64,000 nt of DNA, taken from contig NZ_JASPFK010000001.1 in NCBI RefSeq assembly GCF_036855935.1, forward strand, positions 250,501 to 314,500, written 5' to 3'. Shown here in pieces: positions 28,065-37,246 of the stretch. The translations under genes were made by a program, and so were the position numbers. Every line of letters starts with the position of its first letter. Position 1 is the first letter of the stretch. Below the pieces are notes generated by a model, which saw only the letters and a program-made list of their open reading frames with translations, was not told the DNA's origin and did not search any database. The DNA comes from Sphingomonas sp. LR60. GTDB taxonomy: Bacteria; Pseudomonadota; Alphaproteobacteria; Sphingomonadales; Sphingomonadaceae.

Positions 28065-28937
28065 ATGACCGAAGTGCGGACGTTGTGGCGCGGCGCGGCG
28101 ACGCTGGGCGAGGGGCCGGCATGGGACCCGATGCAGAAAGTCCTTTGGTTCGTCGACATCAAGCAGCAGCGCGTGCACCGCTATGATCCGGTCTCCGGCG
28201 AGGTCGCTGCATGGGCGGCGCCGGCGCAGGTCGGCTGGGTGCTTCCCGGGGCAGGCGGCGTGATGCTGGCCGGGTTGCAGACCGGGCTCGCGCGCTTTGA
28301 TCCCGACACCGGCGAGTTCTCGCACCTCGCCGATGTCGAGCCGGACCTGCCGGGCAATCGCCTCAACGACGCGACCGTCGCAAGCGACGGCTCGGTCTTT
28401 TTCGGGTCGATGGACGATCGCGAGAGCGCGATCACCGGGCGCGTCCATCGCTGGGACGGCCAGCGGGTGACGACCACCGCGATCGATCCGGTTGCGATCA
28501 CCAACGGCCCCGGCCTGTCCCCCGACGGCGCGACGCTATACCATGTCGATACGCTCGGCGGGGTGATCCATGCCGTTGCGCTGTCGCCCGACGGCACGAC
28601 CGGCGCCGCGCGGGTCTTTGCGACGATCGACCCGGCCGACGGCCATCCGGACGGTGTGACGGTCGACTCGGGCGGCAACGTCTGGGTCGGACTGTGGGGC
28701 GGTTGGTGCGCGCGCTGCTACGCGCCCGACGGTTCGCTGCGGCAGGAGGTGAAGCTGCCCGCCGCCAACATCACCAAGATCGCGCTCGGCGGCCCTGACC
28801 TCAGAACCGCATTCGCGACCAGCGCGCGCAAGGGTCTCGACGACACGGCGCTTGCCGATCAGCCCGATGCGGGCGGGTTGTTCGCGTTCGATGTCGAAGT
28901 GCCCGGCCAGCCGCTCGCGCCGGCTCGGCTCGGCTGA
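28065..28937 (+). CDS. SMP-30/gluconolactonase family sugar lactonase
   Basis: A 290-residue six-bladed beta-propeller of the SMP-30/regucalcin family. LGEGPAWDPMQKVLWFVDI carries the metal-binding Glu, NRLNDATVASDGSVFFGSMD the middle metal-site residues, ITNGPGLSPDGATLYHVDT an Asn ligand, and HPDGVTVDSGGNVWVGLWGG the catalytic Asp. It should hydrolyse galactonolactone (or arabinonolactone) to the acid, linking the dehydrogenase to the dehydratase. ATG at 28065 follows AAGGAGAG. A strong terminator follows directly. Confidence 0.9.
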   Translation: MTEVRTLWRGAATLGEGPAWDPMQKVLWFVDIKQQRVHRYDPVSGEVAAWAAPAQVGWVLPGAGGVMLAGLQTGLARFDPDTGEFSHLADVEPDLPGNRLNDATVASDGSVFFGSMDDRESAITGRVHRWDGQRVTTTAIDPVAITNGPGLSPDGATLYHVDTLGGVIHAVALSPDGTTGAARVFATIDPADGHPDGVTVDSGGNVWVGLWGGWCARCYAPDGSLRQEVKLPAANITKIALGGPDLRTAFATSARKGLDDTALADQPDAGGLFAFDVEVPGQPLAPARLG

Positions 28938-28941
28938 CACG

Positions 28942-28978
28942 AAAAGGCCGGCGGCTCGTGGGAGCCGCCGGCCTTTTT
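28942..28978. terminator. Intrinsic terminator, usable from both sides
   Basis: A twelve-base GC stem (GGCCGGCGGCTC / GAGCCGCCGGCC) with loop GTGG is followed by TTTTT and preceded by AAAA. It lies five bases after the lactonase stop. The A tract on the left lets it also serve the convergent permease gene. Confidence 0.9.
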
Positions 28979-28979
28979 C

Positions 28980-29073
28980 GTCATTCCCGCGAAGGCGGGA
29001 ATCCAGACGCGCGGACGTCGGTTGTTGAACCGGTACGTCAGAGCGTCTGGATCCCCGCCTCTGCGGGGATGAC
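28980..29073. repeat. Intergenic palindromic repeat, family A
   Basis: Arms GTCATTCCCGCGAAGGCGGG and CCCCGCCTCTGCGGGGATGA surround a centre with GTACGTCAGAGCGTCTGG. It lies between the terminator and the permease stop codon. Confidence 0.85.
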
Positions 29074-29078
29074 GACCA

Positions 29079-30404
29079 TCAGTGCACCGTCTCTTCGACC
29101 GGCACGTCGGGCAGCGCGTTGGTCGCCTTGGCCCCCCACAGCGCATAGAAGAGGATGTACAGCTCGCACGCCGCGGTCAGCAGGAACGACGGCTGCAAGC
29201 CATAAGCGTCGGCCAGCTTGCCCTGCACCACCACCAGCGCACCGCCGGCGATCGCCATGATCAGCAGCCCCGAACCTTCCTCGGTCAGCGGCCCCAGTCC
29301 CTTGATGCCCAGCGTGAAGATCGTCGGGAACATGATCGAGTGGAACAGCCCGACCGAGATCAGCGCCCACATCGCGACGGGGCCGGTCGTGAACACCGTG
29401 ATGAGCATCACCACGAACGCGCCGATCGAGAAGGCCGCCAGCACCGTCTCCGCCGGAATCCGCTGCATGATCGCCGAGCCCGCGAACCGCCCGATCATCA
29501 TCCCGCCCCACAGGAAGGTCAGGTAACGCCCGGCCTGTTCGGCAGTGACGTTGGCGATCTGCGGCTGGCTGACGAAGTTCACGAACAGGTTGGCGACGCC
29601 GATCTCGGCGATCAGGTAGATAAAGATCGCCGGGATGCCGAACACCAGGTTGCGGTGCTTCCACAGCGAATGGTTCTTGCGATCCTCCTTGGCGACGCGG
29701 CTCGTCGAGGAGCCCATCGCCGGCAACGGGAAGCGCGCGATGATGACGGCGAGCACGACCAGCACGATCGCGACCAGCACATAAGGCAGGACCACCGATT
29801 GCGCGTCGGCGAGCCGCTCCGCTTCGGTCAGCACCGTGCCGGTCGCGGCGGTGCCGCCCTTCGAGCGGCCGAGGATCAGATAGGCACCGAACAGCGGCGC
29901 GAGCATCGTCCCCGCCGAGTTGAGTGCCTGGACGAGGTTGAGCCGCGACGAGGCGGTTTCGGCGGGGCCGATCACCGCGACATACGGATTGGCGGCGACC
30001 TGCAGCAGCGTGATCCCGCTGGCGATCACGAACAGCATGACCAACGTCACGCCATAGCTCGGCAGGCTGGCGGCGAGCACCATGCCCAGCGCGCCCGCGG
30101 CCATGATGAGCAGGCCGACGACCAGCGACCGCTGGTATCCGATCCGCTCGATCAGCTTGGCGGCGGGGATCGAGGCGAAGAAATAGGCGATGAACCAGAC
30201 GCTTTCGATCAGCGTCGTCTGCGTGTAGTTCAGGTCGAACACGCTGCGCAGGTGGGGCAGCAGCGTGTTGTTGATGACGGTGATGAACCCCCACATGAAG
30301 AACAGGCTGGCGAGCAGCGTCAGCGCGCGGCCGTAGCCGGGCATCGCGCCCGTGCTGCCGCCCGCGCGCGTCGCGCCCGGTGAAATGGGGGGTCCGGCCA
30401 TCAT
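29079..30404 (-). CDS. FucP-family MFS sugar permease (glucose/galactose type)
   Basis: A 441-residue, twelve-segment inner-membrane transporter of the FHS/FucP type. ALTLLASLFFMWGFITVINNTLLPHLRSVFDLNYTQ is the family's first helix and loop, ASIPAAKLIERIGYQRSLVVGL the first conserved motif, and QVAANPYVAVIGP plus NLVQALNSAGTMLAPLFG the next. Members carry L-fucose, glucose or galactose with protons or sodium. In this cluster galactose is the likely substrate. ATG at 30404 follows GAGGAGAGG. It is divergent from the mutarotase gene, with a candidate GntR-type operator between them. Confidence 0.9.
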   Translation of the reverse strand: MMAGPPISPGATRAGGSTGAMPGYGRALTLLASLFFMWGFITVINNTLLPHLRSVFDLNYTQTTLIESVWFIAYFFASIPAAKLIERIGYQRSLVVGLLIMAAGALGMVLAASLPSYGVTLVMLFVIASGITLLQVAANPYVAVIGPAETASSRLNLVQALNSAGTMLAPLFGAYLILGRSKGGTAATGTVLTEAERLADAQSVVLPYVLVAIVLVVLAVIIARFPLPAMGSSTSRVAKEDRKNHSLWKHRNLVFGIPAIFIYLIAEIGVANLFVNFVSQPQIANVTAEQAGRYLTFLWGGMMIGRFAGSAIMQRIPAETVLAAFSIGAFVVMLITVFTTGPVAMWALISVGLFHSIMFPTIFTLGIKGLGPLTEEGSGLLIMAIAGGALVVVQGKLADAYGLQPSFLLTAACELYILFYALWGAKATNALPDVPVEETVH

Positions 30405-30452
30405 CCTCTCCTCAACCTGGTCATGTTCGCGCGGCGGGGTTGCGCCGCAGAG

Positions 30453-30467
30453 ATATGTCTGACTATA
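30453..30467. promoter_or_regulatory. Candidate GntR/FadR-type operator between permease and mutarotase
   Basis: ATATGTCTGACTATA is an imperfect palindrome; with the site at 27972 it suggests a consensus near TATGTCNGACATA. It lies 49 bp before the permease start and 65 bp before the mutarotase start, placed to control both. Confidence 0.5.
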
Positions 30468-30531
30468 TTCGCCGCGAAGAAGCGGTCAATGCGGCAAACG
30501 CTGTTGGCTGGCAAGTGCGGGAGGGGTGTCG

Positions 30532-31683
30532 GTGAGCATTTCGGTGGCGCGTTGGAGTGTGGGCGCAAGCATGGCGCTGGCGAGTGTTTTGGCGAGCTCT
30601 TCGGCGCTGGCCGCGACCGCGGAGCGCGCGGCGTTCGGAACCTTGCCCGATGGCACCGCGATCGAGGCGGTGACGCTGAAGGGCAGCAACGGCGTCAGCG
30701 CCCGGATCATGACGCTCGGCGCGACGCTGCAGTCGTTCAACGCGCCCGACCGCAACGGCAAGGTCGCCGACATCACGCTCGGCTATGACGACGCCGCCAG
30801 CTACGTCACCAACCCCAATTTCTGGGGCCAGACCGTCGGCCGCTATGCCAATCGCATCGCCGGCGGCAAGTTCTCGATCGACGGCAAGGCGTATCAGCTG
30901 CCGCTCAACGACAAGACCAACTCGCTGCACGGCGGGACCAAGGGCTTCGACAAATATATCTGGCGGATCACGTCGGTGAAGTCGGGCCCGCAGGCCAGCG
31001 TGACGATGGTCATCACCAGCCCGGCGGGCGACCAGGGCTATCCGGGCACGCTGCAGGTTTCGGCGACCTACAGCCTCGACGACAAGGGCGCGTTGACGAT
31101 CGATCTCTATGCGAAGACCGATGCCGCGACGGTCGTCAACCTGACCAACCATGCGCTGTTCGATCTGGCGGGCGAGGGCTCGGCAGCGGGCATCTATCCG
31201 CAGCTGCTGACGATCCCCGCGGCGCGCTACACGCCTGTCAACGCGGCGTTGATCCCGACCGGCGCGCTGGCGCCGGTGGCCGGCACGGTGTTCGACTTCA
31301 CCAAGCCGCGCGCGATCGGGCAGAGCGTCCGCGACGGCAACGACGCGCAGATCGTGATCGGACGCGGCTACGACCACAATTTCGTGCTCGACAAGGGCGC
31401 GACCAAGGAGCCGGGGCTGGCGGCGCGCGTCGAGGACGCCGCGTCGGGGCGCGTGCTCGAGGTCTTGACCACCGAGCCGGGCGTGCAATTCTATTCCGGC
31501 AACTTCATCGACGGCTCGTTCGTCGGCAAGCAGCGCCACGTCTATCGCATGGGCGACGGCTTCGCACTGGAGCCGCAGAAGTTCCCGAACACCCCCAACC
31601 AGCCGTCGTTCGGCTCGGCGCGGGTCGATCCGGGCAAGCCCTATCATCACCGCATGGTGTACCGCGTCTCGTTGGCGCGCTGA
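30532..31683 (+). CDS. galM: Secreted aldose 1-epimerase (mutarotase)
   Basis: About 383 residues with a signal peptide ending near SSALAATAE, so it acts in the periplasm. It interconverts alpha and beta anomers of galactose before uptake or oxidation. Family motifs are FWGQTVGRYANRIAGGKF with the conserved Arg, NSLHGGTKGFDKYIW with the catalytic His, VNLTNHALFDLAG with the second His, and GVQFYSGNFIDG before the catalytic Glu region. A GTG at 30532 is chosen because GGGAGGGG lies at proper spacing; GTG at 30526 is the alternative and adds two residues. The dehydratase gene follows after 18 bp, likely in one operon. Confidence 0.9.
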   Translation: MSISVARWSVGASMALASVLASSSALAATAERAAFGTLPDGTAIEAVTLKGSNGVSARIMTLGATLQSFNAPDRNGKVADITLGYDDAASYVTNPNFWGQTVGRYANRIAGGKFSIDGKAYQLPLNDKTNSLHGGTKGFDKYIWRITSVKSGPQASVTMVITSPAGDQGYPGTLQVSATYSLDDKGALTIDLYAKTDAATVVNLTNHALFDLAGEGSAAGIYPQLLTIPAARYTPVNAALIPTGALAPVAGTVFDFTKPRAIGQSVRDGNDAQIVIGRGYDHNFVLDKGATKEPGLAARVEDAASGRVLEVLTTEPGVQFYSGNFIDGSFVGKQRHVYRMGDGFALEPQKFPNTPNQPSFGSARVDPGKPYHHRMVYRVSLAR

Positions 31684-31701
31684 TCCCCGGAGTTTGCTGA
31701 C

Positions 31702-33501
31702 ATGACCGCCCCCCACGATCCGACGAAGCTGCGCAGCCGTGCGTGGTTCGACAATCCGGCGAACATCGACATGACGGCGCTGTATCTGGAGCGCTATCTG
31801 AACTTCGGGCTGACGCTGGAGGAATTGCAGTCGGGGCGCCCGATCATCGGGATCGCGCAGACCGGCTCCGACCTTTCCCCATGCAACCGCCACCATCTGG
31901 TGCTCGCGGAGCGGGTGCGTGAGGGCGTGCGCGAGATGGGCGGGATCGTGCTGGAATTCCCGGTGCATCCGATCCAGGAAACCGGCAAGCGCCCGACCGC
32001 CGGGCTCGACCGGAATCTCGCGTACCTCGGGCTGGTCGAGGTGCTGTACGGCTATCCGCTCGACGGCGTGGTGCTGACGATCGGCTGCGACAAGACGACC
32101 CCGGCGTGCCTGATGGCGGCGGCGACGGTCAACATTCCCGCGATCGCGCTGTCGGTCGGGCCGATGCTCAACGGCTGGCACAAGGGCGAGCGCACCGGCT
32201 CGGGGACGATCGTGTGGAAGGCGCGGCAGTTGCTGGCGGCGGGCGAGATCGACGATGCCGAGTTCATCCGGCTGGTGGCGTCGTCGGCGCCGTCGACGGG
32301 CTATTGCAACACGATGGGCACCGCGACGACGATGAACTCGCTGGCCGAGGCGCTCGGCATGTCGCTGCCCGGCTCGGCGGCGATCCCGGCGCCGTACCGC
32401 GACCGGCAGGAGGTCGCGTATCTCACCGGCAAGCGGATCGTCGAGATGGTCGCCGAGGATCTCAAGCCCTCGGACATCCTGACCAAGCAGGCGTTCCACA
32501 ATGCGATCAAGGTCAATTCGGCGATCGGCGGGTCGACCAATGCGCCGATCCACCTTGCCGCGCTCGCGCGCCATGTCGGGGTCGATCTGCCGATCAAGGA
32601 TTGGGAGACCGAGGGGCACAAGGTGCCGCTGCTGGTGAACCTGCAGCCGGCCGGCGAGTATCTCGGCGAGGATTATTACCGTGCGGGCGGCGTGCCGGCG
32701 GTGGTCAACCAGTTGATGGAACAGGGCCTGATCGCCGAGGACGCGCTGACCGTCAACGGCAAGACCATGGGCGACAATTGCCGCGGGCGCGAGATCGAGG
32801 ACGAGAAGGTCATCCGTCCGTACGACGCGCCGCTCAAGGAAGAGGCCGGGTTCATCGTGCTGTCGGGCAATCTGTTCGACGCCGCGGTGATGAAGACCAG
32901 CGTCATTTCGCCGGAGTTCCGCGACCGTTACCTGTCGAACCCCAACGACCCCGAGGCGTTCGAGGGGCCGGCGGTGGTGTTCGACGGGCCGGAAGATTAT
33001 CACGCGCGGATCGACGATCCGGCGACGGGGATCACGCCGGAGACGCTGCTGTTCATGCGCGGCGCGGGGCCGGTCGGCTATCCGGGCGCGGCCGAGGTCG
33101 TCAACATGCGGCCGCCGGCGTATCTGATCACCGAGGGCGTCCATGCGCTGCCGTGCATCGGCGACGGGCGGCAATCGGGGACCAGCGGGTCGCCGTCGAT
33201 CCTGAACGCCTCGCCCGAGGCGGCAGCGATGGGTGGCCTCGCGCTGCTCAAGACCGGCGACCGGGTGCGGGTCGATCTGTCGAAGGGGACGGCCAACGTG
33301 CTGATCTCCGACGCGGAACTGGCCGAGCGGCGCGCGGCGCTGGAGGCGGCGGGGGGCTATGCCTATCCGGCCTCGCAGACGCCGTGGCAGGAGATCCAGC
33401 GCGCGGTGGTCGGGCAGATGAGCACCGGCGCGATCCTGGAGGGCGCGGAGAAGTATCAGCGCATCGCGCAGACCATGGGGTTGCCGCGCGATAATCACTG
33501 A
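31702..33501 (+). CDS. IlvD/Edd-family sugar-acid dehydratase (galactonate/arabinonate type)
   Basis: A 599-residue Fe-S dehydratase of the IlvD/Edd family. The cluster-binding cysteines fall at Cys61 (SPCNRHH), Cys129 (GCDKTTPAC) and Cys202 (GYCNTMGTA). [15 protein letters not shown] and [16 protein letters not shown] are active-site segments. The start [21 protein letters not shown] is characteristic of the L-arabinonate/D-xylonate branch rather than of IlvD or Edd proper. It should turn galactonate (or arabinonate) into the 2-keto-3-deoxy acid. It takes the place of the enolase-type galactonate dehydratase, none of which is seen here. Confidence 0.88.
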   Translation: MTAPHDPTKLRSRAWFDNPANIDMTALYLERYLNFGLTLEELQSGRPIIGIAQTGSDLSPCNRHHLVLAERVREGVREMGGIVLEFPVHPIQETGKRPTAGLDRNLAYLGLVEVLYGYPLDGVVLTIGCDKTTPACLMAAATVNIPAIALSVGPMLNGWHKGERTGSGTIVWKARQLLAAGEIDDAEFIRLVASSAPSTGYCNTMGTATTMNSLAEALGMSLPGSAAIPAPYRDRQEVAYLTGKRIVEMVAEDLKPSDILTKQAFHNAIKVNSAIGGSTNAPIHLAALARHVGVDLPIKDWETEGHKVPLLVNLQPAGEYLGEDYYRAGGVPAVVNQLMEQGLIAEDALTVNGKTMGDNCRGREIEDEKVIRPYDAPLKEEAGFIVLSGNLFDAAVMKTSVISPEFRDRYLSNPNDPEAFEGPAVVFDGPEDYHARIDDPATGITPETLLFMRGAGPVGYPGAAEVVNMRPPAYLITEGVHALPCIGDGRQSGTSGSPSILNASPEAAAMGGLALLKTGDRVRVDLSKGTANVLISDAELAERRAALEAAGGYAYPASQTPWQEIQRAVVGQMSTGAILEGAEKYQRIAQTMGLPRDNH

Positions 33502-33523
33502 TCGTTGATCGTGTGTCCTGAGC

Positions 33524-33610
33524 CGTCGCCCCGGGCTTGATCCGGGGCTTCGCTTCTTCTGTGCGCGGTTGCGAAGAAAGCGGGACCCCGGATCAAGTCC
33601 GGGGCGACGG
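33524..33610. repeat. Intergenic palindromic repeat, family B
   Basis: CGTCGCCCCGGGCTTGATCC pairs with GGATCAAGTCCGGGGCGACG, with inner arms CGCTTCTT and AAGAAAGCG. It is part of a 317-bp gene-free stretch (33502-33818) made almost entirely of three different repeats. Confidence 0.85.
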
Positions 33611-33637
33611 GAGGGGAGGTCTTCGCCCTTTCCCAGC

Positions 33638-33667
33638 CGTTCGTGCTGAGCCTGTCGAAGCGCGGGT
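33638..33667. repeat. Half copy of palindromic repeat family D
   Basis: CCGTTCGTGCTGAGCCTGTC followed by GAAGCGCGGG equals one arm of the full family D repeats at 24374 and 40784. The opposite arm is absent. Confidence 0.65.
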
Positions 33668-33686
33668 TTCGCGGGCAAACTCCTTC

Positions 33687-33764
33687 CGTCATTGCGAGCG
33701 TAGCGAAGCAATCCAGGGCGTCCTGGTCCGGCCCTGGATTGCTTCGCTGCGCTCGCAATGACGG
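33687..33764. repeat. Intergenic palindromic repeat, family C
   Basis: GTCATTGCGAGCGTAGCGAA pairs with TTCGCTGCGCTCGCAATGAC around GCAATCCAGGGCG/CCCTGGATTGC. A second full copy is at 42716 and a half copy at 12100. Confidence 0.88.
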
Positions 33765-33818
33765 AGGCGCCTACGATCGACGCGCTCCAGCTTCCTGTGC
33801 GGAGCATCTCCCCGCCCA

Positions 33819-34544
33819 TCAAGCCGCCAGCGCAACCTCGGTATCGCGCTGCGCCTGCCTGATCAGTCGCTCGGTCACGGCCCGCGCCCCCGCGCCGTCG
33901 CCATTGGCGATCGCCTCGAACAAGGCGCGGTGGAGCGGGATCGGGTCCTGATATTGCGCGGGCGTGCGATATTTGAAGAACGTCGTCCATCGCACCGCCG
34001 CCGCGATGCTGCTCGACAGGCTCACCAGCAATTCGTTGCGCGTCGCGTGCAGGATCGTCGCATGGAAGCGCTGGTCGGCGCTCTGCCCCTCCTGCGTGCG
34101 CAGCCCGTGTGCCGCCATGATCTCCAGCGCATGTCCCATCCGCGACAGCTCGGCGGCGCTGCGCTGGCGCGCGGCCAGTTCGGCGGCGGCGGGCTCGACG
34201 ATCAGCCGCAACTGGAACAGGCTGCGCACGAAATCGAGCGACGGCGCGCCCTCGAACATCCATGCCAGCATGTCGGGATCGAGCAAATTCCAGTGCGCCC
34301 GATCGCGCACCCGCGTCCCCGCCTTCGGCCGGCTCTCGACCAGCCCCTTGGCGCTCAGCATCCTGAGCGATTCGCGGATCACGCTGCGCGATACGCCGAA
34401 CTGCTCGGCCAGCTCCAGCTCGCCGGGCAGCGTGACGGTTGCGGGATGGCGTCCGGTGACGATCGCGGCGCCCAGATCATGCGCGATCGTCACGTGCGCC
34501 GGCCCGCGACGCTCGCCTCTCTCCACGCTGCCCCTAATTATCAT
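33819..34544 (-). CDS. GntR-family (FadR subfamily) regulator of galactose cluster
   Basis: A 241-residue regulator. The winged helix-turn-helix is at residues 15-80 (LPGELELAEQFGVSRSVIRESLRMLSAKGLVESRPKAGTRV), and the FCD ligand-binding domain follows (LFQLRLIVEPAAAELAARQ, then DQRFHATILHATRNELL and HRALFEAIANGDGAGARA). Proteins of this type, such as DgoR, respond to galactonate or a 2-keto-3-deoxy acid. Position at the end of the cluster and FadR-like palindromes at 27972 and 30453 make it the likely cluster repressor. ATG at 34544 is used. Confidence 0.85.
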   Translation of the reverse strand: MIIRGSVERGERRGPAHVTIAHDLGAAIVTGRHPATVTLPGELELAEQFGVSRSVIRESLRMLSAKGLVESRPKAGTRVRDRAHWNLLDPDMLAWMFEGAPSLDFVRSLFQLRLIVEPAAAELAARQRSAAELSRMGHALEIMAAHGLRTQEGQSADQRFHATILHATRNELLVSLSSSIAAAVRWTTFFKYRTPAQYQDPIPLHRALFEAIANGDGAGARAVTERLIRQAQRDTEVALAA

Positions 34545-34586
34545 GCCGCAGCTTAGGCTGTCGTGGCGCGCAGGAGCAAGGCGCGG

Positions 34587-35399
34587 TTAGTCGGCCCAGG
34601 CGAGTGCGCGACGCAATTGTCCGGCGGCGTCGTCGGTGAACGGTCGGCCATGCGCGAACACCACCCGCTCGGGCGCGAGCGCGACCAATGTCGCCACCGC
34701 AGCGCGCAGGTCGCGCCCGCCGAAGCGGAGTATCGGACGCAGGTAACGCGGCGTCGTCCCCCACGCCCCGCCGCTCAACCGCGCGATGAAGGCGGTTATC
34801 GGCGGCAGCCGTTCGGGCTCCATATGCTGGACGACATCGGTGAGCACCAACGTGCGCGACGCGCGGTGGTGGAACCAGACCTCGTTGAACCCCGCCGCAC
34901 CCGCGATCAACCCTTGATCGACCGCCTCGGCCCATTCGGGCGGCGGCACCGCGTCCAGTTCGCGGTCGATCCGCAGCCCGCTGCGCTGGACCTGCCCGCG
35001 CTCGCCGAGCCCCGGCGCGGCCCATAGCAGCGCCTTGGGATAGGCGCGTTGCCACGCCGGCAACCGCGTCCAATGCGCGATGTTCGGCGCGATCAGATGC
35101 CGCACGATGCCCAGTTCGGCGAGCGCCGCCGCCAGCGCCGGCGTGAAGCGCGTCGGCGAATGCAGCATCAGCGAGCGATCGGGCAGCCGCATCACCGTCA
35201 TGCGGATCGGCAGCGACAGACCGGACGCGATCATCGGCCCGCTGTCGACGATCCACACGTCCTTGCCGAACGGCTTGAGCACATCGAGCGGCGGGTAGCT
35301 GGCGGGCGCGTCGCTATTGCGTTCGCGCGCTGCCAGCCATGCGACCGCACCGGCGGCGACCGCCGCGCCGCCCAGCGCGATCTTGGTGTTGCGGTTCAT
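34587..35399 (-). CDS. DUF4336 (metallo-beta-lactamase-like) protein with N-terminal anchor
   Basis: A 270-residue protein. An N-terminal hydrophobic stretch (ALGGAAVAAGAVAWLAA) is a probable membrane anchor. The rest has the DUF4336 layout, a degenerate metallo-beta-lactamase-like fold: GKDVWIVDSG, TPALAAALAELGIVRHLIAPNIAHW, EVWFHHRASRTLVLTDVVQHM and APERVVFAHGRPF. In place of the HxHxDH zinc motif there is only APNIAHW, so hydrolase activity is doubtful. It is divergent from bioF across 108 bp, and no functional link to biotin synthesis is evident. Confidence 0.75.
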   Translation of the reverse strand: MNRNTKIALGGAAVAAGAVAWLAARERNSDAPASYPPLDVLKPFGKDVWIVDSGPMIASGLSLPIRMTVMRLPDRSLMLHSPTRFTPALAAALAELGIVRHLIAPNIAHWTRLPAWQRAYPKALLWAAPGLGERGQVQRSGLRIDRELDAVPPPEWAEAVDQGLIAGAAGFNEVWFHHRASRTLVLTDVVQHMEPERLPPITAFIARLSGGAWGTTPRYLRPILRFGGRDLRAAVATLVALAPERVVFAHGRPFTDDAAGQLRRALAWAD

Positions 35400-35507
35400 C
35401 GGTCAGCTCCCTCTGCATCCGTCGATCGAGCGCTGCCAACGCCCGAGCCGCGCGATCGGTGGCACGGATACTGGCCAAGCGGCATTCGCGACGGCATAGC
35501 CGCGCCG

Positions 35508-36626
35508 ATGCAGCTTGTCGCCCAACGCGCCCATCTCTCCGCGCTCGCCGACGCCGGACGCCTGCGCACGCTCGCCCCGCGCCGCGGCGTCGATCTGTCC
35601 TCGAACGATTATCTGGCGCTGTCGACCGCACCGCGGCTGGTGGCAGCGGCACAGACCGCCCTGGCACAGGGCGTCGCGCTCGGCTCGGGCGGGTCGCGGC
35701 TGTTGCGCGGCAACGACGCCGAGCATGAGGCGCTGGAAGACGAGGCGGCGGCGTTCTTCGGCGCGGAGACGGCGTTGTCGTTCGGCTCCGGCTATGCCGC
35801 GAATACCGCGCTGCTGTCGTCGGTGCCGCAACCCGGCGACCTGATCGTGCACGACGCGCTGGTCCACGCCAGTATGCACGACGGGATGCGGCTCGGTCGG
35901 GCGACGTGCGTCGCGGCGGCGCATGGCGATCCGCAGGCCGCCGACGACGCGATCGCGGCGTGGCGCAGGGGTGGCGGCACCGGCACGCCGTGGATCGCGG
36001 TGGAAAGCCTGTACAGCATGGACGGCGACCTGACCGACGTCGCCGCCTATCTGGGGGTCGCCGACCGTCACGACGCGCTGCTGGTCGTCGACGAGGCGCA
36101 CGCGACCGGCGTGTGGGGCGAGTACGGACGCGGCGCGGCGGAGGCGTGGCACGGGCGCGATAACCTCGTGACGCTCAACACCTTCGGCAAGGCGCTGGGG
36201 TGCGAGGGCGCGGTGCTGTGCGGGCCGGCGATCGTCCGCGACTTTCTGGTCGCGCGCGCACGGCCGTTCATCTTCTCGACCGCGCCGTCGCCGCTCGCCG
36301 CCGCAGTGGCGCGTGAGAGCCTGCGCATCGTCCGTGACGAGCCGGAGCGGCGCGCGAAGCTTTACGCGTTGATCGACGCGGCGCGGCGGCATCTCGCCCC
36401 GCTCGGCGCGCGCGTCGAATCGCAGATCGTGCCGCTGGTGATCGGCGACGACCGGGAGACGATGCGCGTCGCCGCCGCCGTGCAGGCGGCGGGGTTCGAC
36501 GTGCGCGGTATCCGGCCGCCGACCGTTCCGGCGGGCACCGCGCGGCTGCGGATCGCGCTGACGCTCCATGTCACCGAGGCGGAGATCGCCGCGCTGGCGA
36601 ATGTGTTGAAGGAGGTACTGCCATGA
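35508..36626 (+). CDS. bioF: 8-amino-7-oxononanoate synthase
   Basis: A 372-residue PLP enzyme that joins pimeloyl-ACP (or -CoA) and alanine in the first dedicated biotin step. Motifs include [12 protein letters not shown] near the start, [38 protein letters not shown] with the PLP-ring Asp195, and [13 protein letters not shown] with Schiff-base Lys228. ATG at 35508 ([13 protein letters not shown]) is chosen because longer readings run into the divergent gene. Its stop overlaps bioD by four bases. No bioB or bioC is in the window. Confidence 0.93.
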   Translation: MQLVAQRAHLSALADAGRLRTLAPRRGVDLSSNDYLALSTAPRLVAAAQTALAQGVALGSGGSRLLRGNDAEHEALEDEAAAFFGAETALSFGSGYAANTALLSSVPQPGDLIVHDALVHASMHDGMRLGRATCVAAAHGDPQAADDAIAAWRRGGGTGTPWIAVESLYSMDGDLTDVAAYLGVADRHDALLVVDEAHATGVWGEYGRGAAEAWHGRDNLVTLNTFGKALGCEGAVLCGPAIVRDFLVARARPFIFSTAPSPLAAAVARESLRIVRDEPERRAKLYALIDAARRHLAPLGARVESQIVPLVIGDDRETMRVAAAVQAAGFDVRGIRPPTVPAGTARLRIALTLHVTEAEIAALANVLKEVLP

Positions 36627-37246
36627 GCGGGACGATCATCGTCACCGGCACCGACACCGATGTCGGCAAGACCGTGTTCGCCGCCGCGCTGACCGTCGCG
36701 CTCGGCGCCCGCTATTGGAAGCCGGTGCAGGCCGGCTTGGCGGACGGCAGCGATGCGGGCAGCGTCGTGCAGCTCGGCGTCGACGCGGCGAAGGTCGTGC
36801 CGGAGGCGTATCGCCTCGCCACGCCGTGTTCGCCGCACCGCGCCGCCGAGATCGATGGCGTGACGATCGATCCCGCGGGGCTCGCGTTGCCGACGGGTGA
36901 CGGGCCGTTGGTGGTCGAGGGTGCGGGCGGGGTGCTGGTGCCGCTGACCCGGGGTTGGTCGTTCGCCGATCAGGCGGCGGCCTGGGGTCGGCCCGTGGTG
37001 CTGGTCGCGCGCACCGCGCTTGGGACGATCAACCACAGCCTGTTGTCGATCGAGGCGTTGCGCGCGCGCGGCGTGCCGCTGCTCGGCGTCGCGTTCATCG
37101 GGGATGCGGTCGAAGACAGCGAGGACGTGATCGCGGAGATCGGCAAGGTACGTCGGCTCGGGCGGCTGCCTCGGCTCGCCGACCTCAACGCCGCGACGCT
37201 CGCCGCCGCCTTTGCCGCGCATTTCGATATCGGGGATTTCCGGTGA
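36623..37246 (+). CDS. bioD: Dethiobiotin synthetase
   Basis: A 207-residue ATP-dependent carboxylase closing the ureido ring of 7,8-diaminononanoate. The P-loop is [15 protein letters not shown] at residues 8-22. [12 protein letters not shown] (about 93-104) and [21 protein letters not shown] are family signatures. It overlaps bioF at its start (ATGA) and bioA at its end (GTGA), so the three genes form one tightly coupled operon in the order F-D-A. Confidence 0.94.
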   Translation: MSGTIIVTGTDTDVGKTVFAAALTVALGARYWKPVQAGLADGSDAGSVVQLGVDAAKVVPEAYRLATPCSPHRAAEIDGVTIDPAGLALPTGDGPLVVEGAGGVLVPLTRGWSFADQAAAWGRPVVLVARTALGTINHSLLSIEALRARGVPLLGVAFIGDAVEDSEDVIAEIGKVRRLGRLPRLADLNAATLAAAFAAHFDIGDFR

